53,109 nt of DNA, from contig QZJG01000016.1 in NCBI GenBank assembly GCA_003599275.1, positions 1 to 53,109 of the forward strand, written 5' to 3'. Every line of letters begins with the position of its first letter. The first letter of the stretch is position 1. Below the pieces are notes generated by a model. It saw only the letters and a list, made by a program, of their open reading frames with translations. It had not been told where the DNA came from and did no database searches. Below are positions 8,183-16,339 of this stretch, piece after piece. Origin of the DNA: Nitrospiraceae bacterium. GTDB taxonomy: Bacteria > Nitrospirota > Thermodesulfovibrionia > UBA6902. Made by a program: the position numbers and the translations under genes.

Positions 8183-9049
8183 TTAAATTCGGTCTTTCAC
8201 CTTTTCATACATTTGCAGAACATCCTGGTAATCAGCTCCCTTTACATCCTTAAACTTATCAATTCTAAGCTTCTTCAGGATGTCACTGCCCTCGGCGTCC
8301 TCATGCATTGTAAACAGGATCCGCTTGATTTCAGCTCTTAACGCCTTGCCGGTTGTTTTAGATACGACTACCGGAGGGATTGTGAAGTCGGATGACCTGT
8401 GAATGACTTTCGTCTTTTTCGAATAATCAGGGCTCACTTTGTCATGGTAATCCCATATGTGCCCATCAATAAAACCTGCGTCTGCCAGCCCGTTTGCGAC
8501 CAGCTCAATCGTCATATCATGGCTTCCGGAATAAATCGCCTTGCCGAAATAAGACTTGATCGTTTCGTTCATTTTGAGCAGCATGTTCGCTCCATAAATG
8601 GTTGTAGTGGAAAGCGGATCCGAGAAATCAACGGTTTTACCCCTTAAGCCTTCCAATGAAGTAATGCCGCTGTCCTTATTCACGATTATGTAGATCTGGA
8701 ATTTCGTTTTGCCATACCCTGTAACTACCGGCGCCGCTATGGGTTCAAATCCCACGGCTTTACTTCTCCTGGCATAATGGGTATTACATAAAAATCCGAT
8801 ATCGACCTGTCCTTTTTGGAAAAGGTTATCAACCTGGTTGTAAGTGAACCCGGAAATAAAAACTGATTTCCTGCCGGCTTTTTTTGCAATATACTCTGTA
8901 AGCTCCTTATAGTTCGAAAATGAGGGGTCTGAGCCGACTGCGGATGTGATGGCGAATTTCAGCTCAAGTTCCCGGCCCATTCCCGGGACTACTGTAATCA
9001 AAAGAAAAAGAATGGACGCGATAAGGACCAAAATTGATTTTTTCTCCAT
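8183..9049 (-). CDS. PhnD-like periplasmic substrate-binding protein
   Basis: A 288-residue binding protein of the phosphonate/phosphite (PhnD, type 2 periplasmic binding) family. It has a signal peptide (ILVLIASILFLLITVVPGMG), then LKFAITSAVG, VDIGFLCNTHYARRS, and GLRGKTVDFSDPLSTTTIYG, the usual ligand-contact loops. The chosen ATG follows GAGAGGAATAAA. An upstream in-frame ATG at 9115 would add 22 unlikely residues (His/Pro-rich) before the signal peptide. No ABC permease or ATPase is nearby. The next gene, 19 bp away, is a sensor kinase, so it probably serves sensing rather than uptake. The ligand is unknown. Confidence 0.88.
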   Translation of the reverse strand: MEKKSILVLIASILFLLITVVPGMGRELELKFAITSAVGSDPSFSNYKELTEYIAKKAGRKSVFISGFTYNQVDNLFQKGQVDIGFLCNTHYARRSKAVGFEPIAAPVVTGYGKTKFQIYIIVNKDSGITSLEGLRGKTVDFSDPLSTTTIYGANMLLKMNETIKSYFGKAIYSGSHDMTIELVANGLADAGFIDGHIWDYHDKVSPDYSKKTKVIHRSSDFTIPPVVVSKTTGKALRAEIKRILFTMHEDAEGSDILKKLRIDKFKDVKGADYQDVLQMYEKVKDRI

Positions 9050-9099
9050 TTTATTCCTCTCCGGATGTGGATGTGCATGCATGTATGCATGTATTATTG

Positions 9100-9127
9100 T
9101 TATCGGCCAACTCACTAAATATGTTTA
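9100..9127 (-). promoter_or_regulatory. Predicted sigma-28 (FliA-type) promoter of the binding-protein/kinase operon
   Basis: The minus strand reads TAAA, 16 bases, then GCCGATAA, an exact match to the FliA -10 consensus. The spacer is one base longer than the usual 15. The start would lie about 40 bases before the PhnD-like gene, in a leader containing short alternating CATGCATG/ATGTATG repeats. The same 16-nt spacer recurs at 19183 and 30813. Confidence 0.6.
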
Positions 9128-9237
9128 CCCCGACTTTTTAACTCAGCGTTTTTTCACTAAACAGCCGGAATTTGTCTATCCTTCCTGTACATTAGATACC
9201 AGAGAAATATATAATTCACCAAGCAGTTCGGGCGGTT

Positions 9238-9978
9238 ATGAAATCACACACATCACAGCAAGCTATGGCAATCCGCAAGCAAATGGCCTCATTCAGAAAA
9301 ACGCTGAAAGACAATGTCGATCCGGAGCGCGCGGTAAATGAAAAGCGTTATCTGAAAAGCCCCTTCAAATTCTTCGGCGTCTCTCTGCCGTTCACCGACA
9401 AAATGGCAAAGGAATTCAAGAGGGACAACAAAGACGCCGGGCGTGATTATGTGATCGAACTGGCAAGGGCGCTCTGGGGCTCCGAGTACCATGACGAGAA
9501 ACGACTCGGCCTGAGGATATTGCAATTCCATCCCGAATACCTCGATCTCTCCGTCATGCCCTTACTTGAGGAGATGCTCATGCAGTCAACAGGATGGGAC
9601 TTTGTAGACGACATATCGATCCACCTCGTCGGCACGGTGCTCGAAAAAAATAAAAGAGTGTATGATTATTTGAAGCGCTGGAGCGCCTCGGACAATTTCT
9701 GGATGAGACGGGCCTCCATGATTTCACAGGTGCTTCTTTTCAGACGAGACAAGGGGGACAAAAAACTCTTCTTCGGATTTGCAGAAAAAATGCTCCATGA
9801 GAACGAGTTCTTTGTCAGAAAGGCGATAGGCTGGTGTATAAGAGAGATAGCAAAGGCGAGCCCTGACGAGGCGTTTGATTTCCTCATGAAGATAAAAGAC
9901 AAGGCATCGGGTCTTACACTCAGGGAAGGGGCCAAGAGGCTTCCCGTTCAGCAGAGGGAAATGATTTTGAATAAATAA
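9238..9978 (+). CDS. AlkD-like DNA alkylation repair glycosylase
   Basis: A 246-residue all-helical HEAT-like-repeat protein of the AlkD/AlkC family, which excises bulky or positively charged alkylated bases without flipping them. The catalytic cleft residues of Bacillus cereus AlkD (Trp109, Asp113, Arg148) correspond to W120 and D124 in TGWDFVDDISIH and to an Arg in FWMRRAS (157-158). The N-terminus (FFGVSLP, then ELARALWGSEYHDEKRLG) is typical of the family. It is transcribed away from the binding-protein operon and ends six bases from the convergent diguanylate cyclase gene. The ribosome site before the ATG is weak; the ATG at 9265 is an alternative start. Confidence 0.9.
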   Translation: MKSHTSQQAMAIRKQMASFRKTLKDNVDPERAVNEKRYLKSPFKFFGVSLPFTDKMAKEFKRDNKDAGRDYVIELARALWGSEYHDEKRLGLRILQFHPEYLDLSVMPLLEEMLMQSTGWDFVDDISIHLVGTVLEKNKRVYDYLKRWSASDNFWMRRASMISQVLLFRRDKGDKKLFFGFAEKMLHENEFFVRKAIGWCIREIAKASPDEAFDFLMKIKDKASGLTLREGAKRLPVQQREMILNK

Positions 9979-9984
9979 TAACAA

Positions 9985-12726
9985 TCATCCTTTTTTGCTC
10001 AGCTTATTTTCGTACATCAATGCGTCTGCCTTGCCTAATAAATCATCCAACGTAGATGGTTTTTCCGGATCATAGCAGACCACGCCAATGCTTATAGATA
10101 ATTTTTGAACTGGATTAACTTCTTTGTTGTAGGAATCTATATTTGTTTGAATACGCTCCTGAATGATCTTTTCATCACAGGCATCTATTGCCAGAATGGC
10201 GAATTCATCGCCGCCGAGCCGGGCAAGAATATCCGATTCCCTGAATGTGCTTTTCAGTATATTTGCTGTTTCAGCCAACGCCTTATCACCTTCCTGATGA
10301 CCGTAGTTGTCGTTGATCGCCTTCAGGTTGTCCATGTCCGCATAAATTAATAATATCTTCTCCATTTTCCTTAGGGAAAGCTTCAACTTCGGCGCTGCGA
10401 AAGCTAAAAATCCCCTGCGATTATAAAAGCCTGTAAGGGGATCGGTAATTGAAAGTTTTTCCAGTTGTTCTCTTAACGCCATCATCCCGGCAATATCACT
10501 AAAAACTACAACTGCACCAATTACATTCCCCTGTTCAATAATTGATGTGCTTGTATAATCAACTGGAAAACTGCTCCCGTCTTTCTTCCAGAAGACATCC
10601 CAGGTTTCATGGTGAACCGCTCCATTTCTTAACGTTGCATATATAGGACATTCTTCAACCGGGCGAGGGCTTCCATCAGGTTTTGTATGATGCCACATTT
10701 CATGAGACCTTTTCCCGATAAGCTCTTCAACGGAATATCCGAGCGTTCTTGCTGCAGCGGGATTTACAAATGTATGATGCCCTTTGGTATCTAAACCCAA
10801 AATGCCTTCACCGGCAGCAGCCAGAATTAATTCATTCTTCCGTATGAGCTTCTTTGCAGCTTCCTCAGCCTGCTTGCGTTCGGTGATGTCGCGCGCAACA
10901 GCGACCAGATAGCTCCGGTCGAGCTGCGCAAATTTCAGACTGATCTCTACAGGAAAAGTTGACCCATCCTTTCGCAGATGGATACCCTCCCATATGCCGG
11001 CTCCTGTCCTCCGGAGTTCCTCCATTATTTTCGGATAGTCCGCCTGCTTGACAGTGGGATCAATGTCGAAAACTTTCATTGACAGAAGCTCCTCGCGGCT
11101 GTAGCCGAGGTCTGTGCACGCTTTCTTATTTACGTTGAGGAAATTACCTGTTTCCGGGTCAAGAACTTCCACAGAGTCATTGGACTGATTGATCAAGGCT
11201 TGATATAGTTTGAGATTTTCCTCGCTCTTGCGCAGCTCCTCCTCCGCCTGCTTGCGTTCCGTGACGTCCTGCGTAATCAACAGCAGCCCGCCCACGTTTC
11301 CGTCCCGGTCCTTTACCCGTGAGACCTTCGATTCGAGAATTTGCTCTCCCGTAGCAGTCTTGTTTACGGTAGTACAAAAGCATTCTTCATCACCGTTGGA
11401 CTCATAGATCATTTTTGCAAAACAGGGCACGTCCAGTCTTTCATTAAGCCTTATCTCCGGGACGGTCTTCCCAATGGCGTCTTCGGAGCGGACACCGAAA
11501 AACGCCTCTGCCATCGGGTTGAAATGCTTGATCTTCAAATCAGGGTCGGTAACTACAACCGCCATAGATGACGAATGAAGGAGGCTGTCAAGATACACCG
11601 TCTTTTCCCTCAACAGTTCTTCTGCCTGTCTCTTCAGCCTTTCACGTGATTCCATAATCTCGTCCTTAAACATGGCGAAGCGTTCTTCAAGGATGCGGAG
11701 CTGGTCTCTTCCAGTACTGATTCCCGGCAGGCGCATGTTCAAAATATTATGTGAAAAATCCGTGATATTTCCGGTCATACGATGAATTCTCCCGGTAATC
11801 CAAAGCATTATCATTGCAAATGAGAAGAGAAGAGCAAGCGATATGAAGGCACGCTGGAGTCTTCCCTCAACAAGCATAGACCTGCCCATCTCTGCCAGCT
11901 CATCTTTTGAAACAAAAGCAGTAAACTGCATAAGCAGCTCTGAGCCGCCCCAGTCAAAGAACGACTTGGACGTGATTAAATAACGGTCAGTCAATGTATC
12001 AAGCGTAGCGCCCTCCGGTATCAGGTCAGGCGCATTGCTGGCAACGACCCGCTGACGGATTGTCTCAACCAGCGCGATTATGCCCTGCCCCGATACCTGA
12101 CTCTGTGAGGCCGAGAGGAATTCATCGTCGACCGGGGAAATAAGCGCCACCACCGCATCGCCACCCTTAATGTCTTTAGCGGCCTCTGAGGCGATCAGAT
12201 AAGGGACGCCGTCAACAACCGTCAACATGCTCTGTCCACGGCTCATTTGCAAGAGATGGGCCGATGGCGGCAAAAGCGACTTCGGGATAGCCTTGGATAT
12301 TCCCTGATAAACCTCTCTTACCCTGCCCCTCCCGTCTATCAGGACGGCATTATGTATCCTGACAAAATGCCGCATCACCGAGGCGTCAGGAAGCCACGAA
12401 GGAATCTCTTTGTGGTATTTAATACCTTTGGGCTCATATGAAAATCCTGTACCTCTGATGTGATCAAAAAAGGCCTTTTGAGACACGATCAACATTGCCA
12501 TATCATGGTATGCCATCACATAGTTGTCGAAACGTATCCTGTTCTCCCTTGCCTGATGCTCAAGCAGGTTAGTCAGTTGAGCATCAGTTATTTTTTTCAG
12601 GCGATCCGACTGGGAATTTTCAAGGATGCCCCAGACCAGCACGCCTGCCAATAAAGTAATAATCATCAGCTTTGGTGTAAGCGGTATACGGGAAAGTATC
12701 CTGTTGATGCCAGAGTCCTGTTTCAT
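9985..12726 (-). CDS. Membrane diguanylate cyclase with periplasmic sensor and three PAS domains
   Basis: A 913-residue protein with TM1 at about 17-35 and a large periplasmic sensor at about 36-290 (Cache-like by position). TM2 is at about 293-315, followed by a HAMP-like linker and three PAS domains at roughly 385-490, 505-620 and 630-745. The C-terminal GGDEF domain makes cyclic-di-GMP. The active-site motif is intact (RLGGDEF, 838-842) and the RxxD inhibitory site lies exactly five residues upstream (RESD), so product inhibition is expected. Its start is six bases after the stop of an atypical PstS-like binding protein, so the pair is one operon. No EAL domain is present. Confidence 0.95.
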   Translation of the reverse strand: MKQDSGINRILSRIPLTPKLMIITLLAGVLVWGILENSQSDRLKKITDAQLTNLLEHQARENRIRFDNYVMAYHDMAMLIVSQKAFFDHIRGTGFSYEPKGIKYHKEIPSWLPDASVMRHFVRIHNAVLIDGRGRVREVYQGISKAIPKSLLPPSAHLLQMSRGQSMLTVVDGVPYLIASEAAKDIKGGDAVVALISPVDDEFLSASQSQVSGQGIIALVETIRQRVVASNAPDLIPEGATLDTLTDRYLITSKSFFDWGGSELLMQFTAFVSKDELAEMGRSMLVEGRLQRAFISLALLFSFAMIMLWITGRIHRMTGNITDFSHNILNMRLPGISTGRDQLRILEERFAMFKDEIMESRERLKRQAEELLREKTVYLDSLLHSSSMAVVVTDPDLKIKHFNPMAEAFFGVRSEDAIGKTVPEIRLNERLDVPCFAKMIYESNGDEECFCTTVNKTATGEQILESKVSRVKDRDGNVGGLLLITQDVTERKQAEEELRKSEENLKLYQALINQSNDSVEVLDPETGNFLNVNKKACTDLGYSREELLSMKVFDIDPTVKQADYPKIMEELRRTGAGIWEGIHLRKDGSTFPVEISLKFAQLDRSYLVAVARDITERKQAEEAAKKLIRKNELILAAAGEGILGLDTKGHHTFVNPAAARTLGYSVEELIGKRSHEMWHHTKPDGSPRPVEECPIYATLRNGAVHHETWDVFWKKDGSSFPVDYTSTSIIEQGNVIGAVVVFSDIAGMMALREQLEKLSITDPLTGFYNRRGFLAFAAPKLKLSLRKMEKILLIYADMDNLKAINDNYGHQEGDKALAETANILKSTFRESDILARLGGDEFAILAIDACDEKIIQERIQTNIDSYNKEVNPVQKLSISIGVVCYDPEKPSTLDDLLGKADALMYENKLSKKG

Positions 12727-12732
12727 GCGGCC

Positions 12733-13764
12733 TTATTTCGGTTCTCCGATCAATTCATCCCCTCTGAATTGCCACCCTGCCTTCCTGAGCCAGCTCTGCG
12801 ACACAAAGCCGAATTTATCAGGATCAAGTTTCTCAAACTCCTTAATAAGATATTCCACTAATTTTGCGGCGTAACGGTTCTCTACACCCTTCCCCTCCCA
12901 CGTCGTTACCTGGTAAGTCCGGTAAAATGGATACTTCAATAAAGCAAGCGCATCGGAATCATTAGGCTTATACCCATTGATTTTCAGCGGCTTGACCATG
13001 CCCAACTTCTTGTTTCTCTCAGACATAGTAAGCACTTCCCATCCAATCGCGTCTTTTGTTGAGGCAACCTGCGAGATCATATCAGGGATTGAACCGACCT
13101 CTGAAACTCCCGGACCGAATTTTGTCTTATCGTCCAGCAGCTGCCTCCAGTGTCCGGGTCTTAACGGGCAATGGAGCCTTGCTAAGGTCTTTATCGGCCG
13201 GTCCGGTCCCTTTCGTCCTGCCTGTGTCTTCACCTCCGACCAGCGCTTTAACTTGCCAAGATATATGTCGCGCAACTGGGTACCGGAAATATTATCAACC
13301 GGATTATCCGGATTGACAAAAAAAGCCTGGGCTACAATCCCGATAGTATGGAACCTGAGCCCCGGCAAGCGGTCCTCCGTCCCTGCGGGGCAGCAGAAGC
13401 CCCCCATGTCTGCAGTCTTTTTTGCAAGCATACCTGCTGCAATACCGCAGGTCCCTTCTATCATATTAATCTTCAGATTTTTCTCTTTTGCATATTTCTG
13501 AACAGCCGGTAAAAGGGTATGGTAAATATCCTGGTCCATCATTATGACGATATCAGCGCCCTCATTCTCCTTATCATACCTAATGGGCTGCTTTATCCAT
13601 CCCTCGGGCATGGGGACTGTTTTTGCCGGATCAGTAAATGTCTGTCCCCGCATGTCCTTCACAGAATCATGCGGCCAAGCCGCTTCAACTATAAAAAATA
13701 GAGAAACAAAGCTGCAGACAAGCGCGCTAAAAATAATAGATGACCTCGTTCCTTGTTTTTTCAA
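12733..13764 (-). CDS. PstS-like periplasmic binding protein with an atypical ligand loop
   Basis: A 343-residue secreted binding protein with a signal peptide to about residue 29. The motif FFVNPDNPVDNISGTQLRDI with GKLKRWSEV is the PstS-type core. The phosphate-contact SxRxxGSGT loop is replaced by RLHCPLRPGHW (196-206), and there are unusual cysteines (C106, C124-C125, C199). It therefore probably does not bind phosphate; a metal or redox-active ligand is conceivable but unproven. Translation starts at TTG behind GGAGGTAA. No transporter genes are near, and it is followed after six bases by the diguanylate cyclase, which suggests a sensing role. Confidence 0.85.
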   Translation of the reverse strand: MKKQGTRSSIIFSALVCSFVSLFFIVEAAWPHDSVKDMRGQTFTDPAKTVPMPEGWIKQPIRYDKENEGADIVIMMDQDIYHTLLPAVQKYAKEKNLKINMIEGTCGIAAGMLAKKTADMGGFCCPAGTEDRLPGLRFHTIGIVAQAFFVNPDNPVDNISGTQLRDIYLGKLKRWSEVKTQAGRKGPDRPIKTLARLHCPLRPGHWRQLLDDKTKFGPGVSEVGSIPDMISQVASTKDAIGWEVLTMSERNKKLGMVKPLKINGYKPNDSDALALLKYPFYRTYQVTTWEGKGVENRYAAKLVEYLIKEFEKLDPDKFGFVSQSWLRKAGWQFRGDELIGEPK

Positions 13765-13947
13765 ATTACCTCCATTTATCGTTTAAAGCGTCACAGTCTC
13801 CCTTCTTAACCCAAAGCCATCAAAGCAAAAACCGGGGCATTGAGCTCGGATACCATTGTATGCACTGCTGTTCATCTGTAGGTTATTATATCACCGAATA
13901 ATACATCCCGATTCATAGGGTAACAGCATTCGCACCCCCCTTTAGCA

Positions 13948-14034
13948 TTACATCTGCATGTCCATGATGTCCCACATTCCCATCATGCCTATATCTTCAT
14001 GTTCGAGGATATGACAGTGGAATATCGTCATGCC
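13948..14034 (-). pseudogene. C-terminal remnant of a multicopper oxidase
   Basis: A minus-strand frame in the otherwise empty 387-bp spacer encodes 28 residues with TIFHCHILEHEDIGMMG before a TAA stop. HCHxxxHxxxGMM is the C-terminal copper-binding signature of multicopper oxidases, supplying type 1, 2 and 3 copper ligands. An in-frame TGA sits just upstream and nothing oxidase-like precedes it, so only the last fragment survives. It lies beside arsM, consistent with the decay of a metal-resistance gene. Confidence 0.75.
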
Positions 14035-14047
14035 TCAAATATATTGT

Positions 14048-14103
14048 TTTAGATTTAGAGAAGTCTCTGGTAAAATTATGGCCATAATCTATCTGTTGAA
14101 CAG
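14048..14103 (+). promoter_or_regulatory. Possible arsM promoter and operator
   Basis: TTTAGA, 17 bases, TAAAAT resembles a sigma-70 promoter. The spacer holds AGAGAagTCTCT, and the palindrome CTGTTgAACAG (14093-14103) lies just after the expected start, where a repressor would block transcription. No arsR-like regulator is in the window. Weak evidence. Confidence 0.3.
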
Positions 14104-14151
14104 ACCTTTAATGAGTGAAACAATTAAAAAATAAAGACCGGAGGTATCAAA

Positions 14152-14952
14152 ATGAAACCGCTCCATATAAAGAAAATAGTCAGAGAATCCTACGGCAGGA
14201 TCGCAAGAGAGCAGAAAGGCTGCGGCTGCGGTACTTGCGGACCGGATGCAAAAGAATTTGCAAAAGGCATCGGCTACTCCGTGAAAGAATTAAGCGCCGC
14301 GCCGGATGACGCCAATCTCGGCCTCGGGTGCGGAAACCCTGCGGCCCTGGCGGGCCTCAAAAAGGGAGAGACCGTCCTCGATCTCGGCGCAGGCGCGGGG
14401 TTCGACTGTTTCATTGCCGCAAAAAGCGTCGGCAAGACCGGAAAGGTCATAGGCGTGGATATGACGCCTGAAATGATCGAGAAGGCAAGAGAGAACGCGA
14501 GGAAAGGCAAATTCTCCAATGTGGATTTCAGGCTTGGAGAGATCGAGAACCTCCCTGTTGAAGACAATTCCGTTAATGTCGTCATTTCAAATTGCGTCAT
14601 TAACCTCTCTCCGGACAAAGGAAGGGTTTTTCGTGAAGTCAGAAGGGCGTTAAAGCGAGGCGGCAGAATAGCCATATCGGATATTGCGCTCAGAAAAGCA
14701 TTACCCCTGAAAATGCGTAAGAGCATTGAAGCTTATGTAGGCTGCGTAGGAGGCGCGGTTCTTATTGATGAATATAAAAGGTCCGTTGAAAGCGCCGGCT
14801 TTAAGGATGTTAAGCTGACTGTAAAAGAGACCTCTGCCTGTATTGCCGCTGATACAAATGACCCGATCGGGAGGGCTTTAATGGACGGACTTGGAAGAGG
14901 AGAATCACTCGAAGATTATATCGTCAGCGTTTATGTCGAAGGGCGCAAATGA
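14152..14952 (+). CDS. arsM: Arsenite methyltransferase
   Basis: A 266-residue SAM-dependent methyltransferase that converts arsenite to methylated arsenicals in the cytoplasm. SAM motif I is LDLGAGAGFDCF, followed by GVDMTPEMI. The three arsenic-binding cysteines of the family match C60 (GLGCGNP), C148 (SNCVINLSPDK) and C198 (YVGCVGGA). An N-terminal CGCGTCG cluster adds further thiols. It starts at ATG behind CCGGAGG. It stands alone: no arsR, arsB or arsC is adjacent, only a multicopper-oxidase remnant upstream. A perfect palindromic terminator follows it. Confidence 0.95.
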   Translation: MKPLHIKKIVRESYGRIAREQKGCGCGTCGPDAKEFAKGIGYSVKELSAAPDDANLGLGCGNPAALAGLKKGETVLDLGAGAGFDCFIAAKSVGKTGKVIGVDMTPEMIEKARENARKGKFSNVDFRLGEIENLPVEDNSVNVVISNCVINLSPDKGRVFREVRRALKRGGRIAISDIALRKALPLKMRKSIEAYVGCVGGAVLIDEYKRSVESAGFKDVKLTVKETSACIAADTNDPIGRALMDGLGRGESLEDYIVSVYVEGRK

Positions 14953-14989
14953 GACATGCAGGAATAGTGCGTGATATGATTAGCAAACA

Positions 14990-15021
14990 GTAAAGGCAGA
15001 GACATATGTCTCTGCCTTTAC
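14990..15021. terminator. Bidirectional palindromic terminator
   Basis: A perfect 32-bp palindrome (16 bp per arm, centre CATATG) sits between the convergent arsM and PEP-CTERM genes, 37 bp after the first and 19 bp after the second. A T-rich run follows on the plus strand. Position and symmetry support a shared terminator. Confidence 0.75.
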
Positions 15022-15040
15022 CGGGTTTTATTTGTTAATT

Positions 15041-15991
15041 TTATTTTTTTCTGAACTTCTTTCTTAATCCGAAAGCCCCAAGCAGACCGGAGCCAAGCAG
15101 AAGTATTGTGGACGGTTCGGGAACAGGATCAGGTTCGATAACAAGCTGCAGCTTGCCGCCCCCGATTTCATAGAATGTTCCTGACGACCAACCGGAAATC
15201 CAGATATGGTTATTAGGTCCATAGCCCATTCCCTCAACAGGCGCTGACTCGGAATAAGAAAAAACCTCGTCAGGAGTGGACCAGTTAATGCTGCCATCGA
15301 GAATATACATAGCCAATACATCCGAAGTCATGTCGGAAATAAACATCTTATCGTCGATTATCTCCATCCCATCGTGATGATCTCCGCTAAAGTTTGGATG
15401 TGTGCCCTGATACACCCATGATGTCCCATTATACATGTATATTTTCCGGTCTGCACTGCCGGCCCACCAGTTTCCGGTGGCCTCATCATAGGCCATCGTT
15501 TGTGTGATTACAGGCGTTGCCGGCGCAACATTAGTCTTGTTTGTCCACCCGAAGTTCCAGTGGGTTATTCCACCCAGGTCATCCGCGCCATAATATATTC
15601 CGGAATCATTTACGTAAAAATCATTTTCATGCCCGGAAGCGAAATTGCCGAGGTAATATTGACTACCAACCTGTGTAAAAGTCCTTGGGGAGATAGGACC
15701 TGTTGCATCCGGATTGGATGGGTGCAGATTAGGGTCCCCCGCTGTTGAAACACGATAAGTATAAGCGTAATGATTACCTCCATAGGCCGGCCCGCCGGTA
15801 ACAAAGAGATATTCTGCGCCGGCTATTCCCTCAACTTTTCCGGTGGCGTCTTTATATCCAGCTATGCCTGTGGTATAACCTATTCCCGGATTAAAGCTCC
15901 CGTAATTGTAGTAGTCCGATATTGCCGACGCATTTGTAACAGCAGCAATAATAAATACCACCACTGTTATTAAGACACTGAATCTTTTCAT
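15041..15991 (-). CDS. Secreted PEP-CTERM protein, probable exopolysaccharide-associated
   Basis: A 316-residue exported protein with a signal peptide (LITVVVFIIAAVTNASA). A C-terminal PEP-CTERM sorting signal is present: VPEPSTILLLGSGLLGAFGL followed by RKKFRKK. Such proteins are processed by exosortase and associate with exopolysaccharide biofilm matrix. The middle is rich in Tyr, Gly, Asn and Trp and has repeated short strands, suggesting a beta-propeller-like fold. I recognise no enzyme motif. The start follows AAGGAGG, and a sigma-54 type promoter lies about 40 bp upstream. Exosortase itself is not in the window. Confidence 0.9.
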   Translation of the reverse strand: MKRFSVLITVVVFIIAAVTNASAISDYYNYGSFNPGIGYTTGIAGYKDATGKVEGIAGAEYLFVTGGPAYGGNHYAYTYRVSTAGDPNLHPSNPDATGPISPRTFTQVGSQYYLGNFASGHENDFYVNDSGIYYGADDLGGITHWNFGWTNKTNVAPATPVITQTMAYDEATGNWWAGSADRKIYMYNGTSWVYQGTHPNFSGDHHDGMEIIDDKMFISDMTSDVLAMYILDGSINWSTPDEVFSYSESAPVEGMGYGPNNHIWISGWSSGTFYEIGGGKLQLVIEPDPVPEPSTILLLGSGLLGAFGLRKKFRKK

Positions 15992-16031
15992 AACTACTGC
16001 CTCCTTAAGTTAATTTTTTAAGTTTAAAGAA

Positions 16032-16047
16032 AGCAAATCTCATACCA
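16032..16047 (-). promoter_or_regulatory. Predicted sigma-54 promoter of the PEP-CTERM gene
   Basis: The minus strand reads TGGTATGAGATTTGCT. Against TGGCACG-N4-TTGCW, GG and GC are exactly 10 bp apart and only two C positions differ. The start would lie about 30 bases before the gene, just leaving room for its ribosome site. PEP-CTERM genes are known to depend on RpoN in some biofilm formers. Confidence 0.6.
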
Positions 16048-16210
16048 ATGATTAACTTACTGATTTATTGTAAATTAAAAATTATGACTTAAGAAGAAGT
16101 GTAAAATATTAAGTAAGCTTCTTGTAAGAAAGACTTCTATTAAAAATATTACCTGTAAGTTTTCATTTACATTTAATTAGTTAATGATACCTAACCCTCG
16201 GAACGTAATA

Positions 16211-16252
16211 AATCCCGACACAGTTCTGCAACATGTTAAGAATGCCGACACA
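16211..16252. promoter_or_regulatory. Candidate activator sites: paired direct repeat
   Basis: AATCCCGACACA (16211) and AATGCCGACACA (16241) match at 11 of 12 bases and lie exactly 30 bp apart, about three helical turns, with the palindrome AACATGTT between them. They sit about 170-210 bp upstream of the sigma-54 element, where enhancer-binding proteins dock. They could instead serve the divergent HD-GYP gene. Confidence 0.4.
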
Positions 16253-16301
16253 AACTGATTCAGAGTTGGTGCCATAAATTTTCACATCCCCACTATTTTG
16301 C

Positions 16302-16328
16302 TCAAGAAATCGGCAGGTTATCCGATAA
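16302..16328 (+). promoter_or_regulatory. Weak sigma-28-like promoter before the HD-GYP gene
   Basis: TCAAG, then TCCGATAA (7 of 8 to the FliA -10), with 15 bases between TCAA and the -10. Transcription would begin only about 5-7 bases before the ATG at 16340, giving a nearly leaderless message. No Shine-Dalgarno is visible there, which would be consistent with that but does not prove it. Confidence 0.3.
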
Positions 16329-16339
16329 GATAAAAAGTC

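Noticed and set aside
9061..9094. CATGCATG/ATGTATG alternation as an operator
   Set aside because: Short, low-complexity and with no clear half-site spacing; could be chance.
9050..9115. Longer start of the PhnD-like protein
   Set aside because: It would place a His/Pro-rich stretch before the signal peptide; the ATG at 9049 has a good ribosome site.
16261..16274. Second sigma-54-like site (TGGCACCAACTCTG) on the minus strand upstream of the PEP-CTERM gene
   Set aside because: The -12 GC is missing, and it lies about 280 bp from the gene, which already has a better site at 16032.
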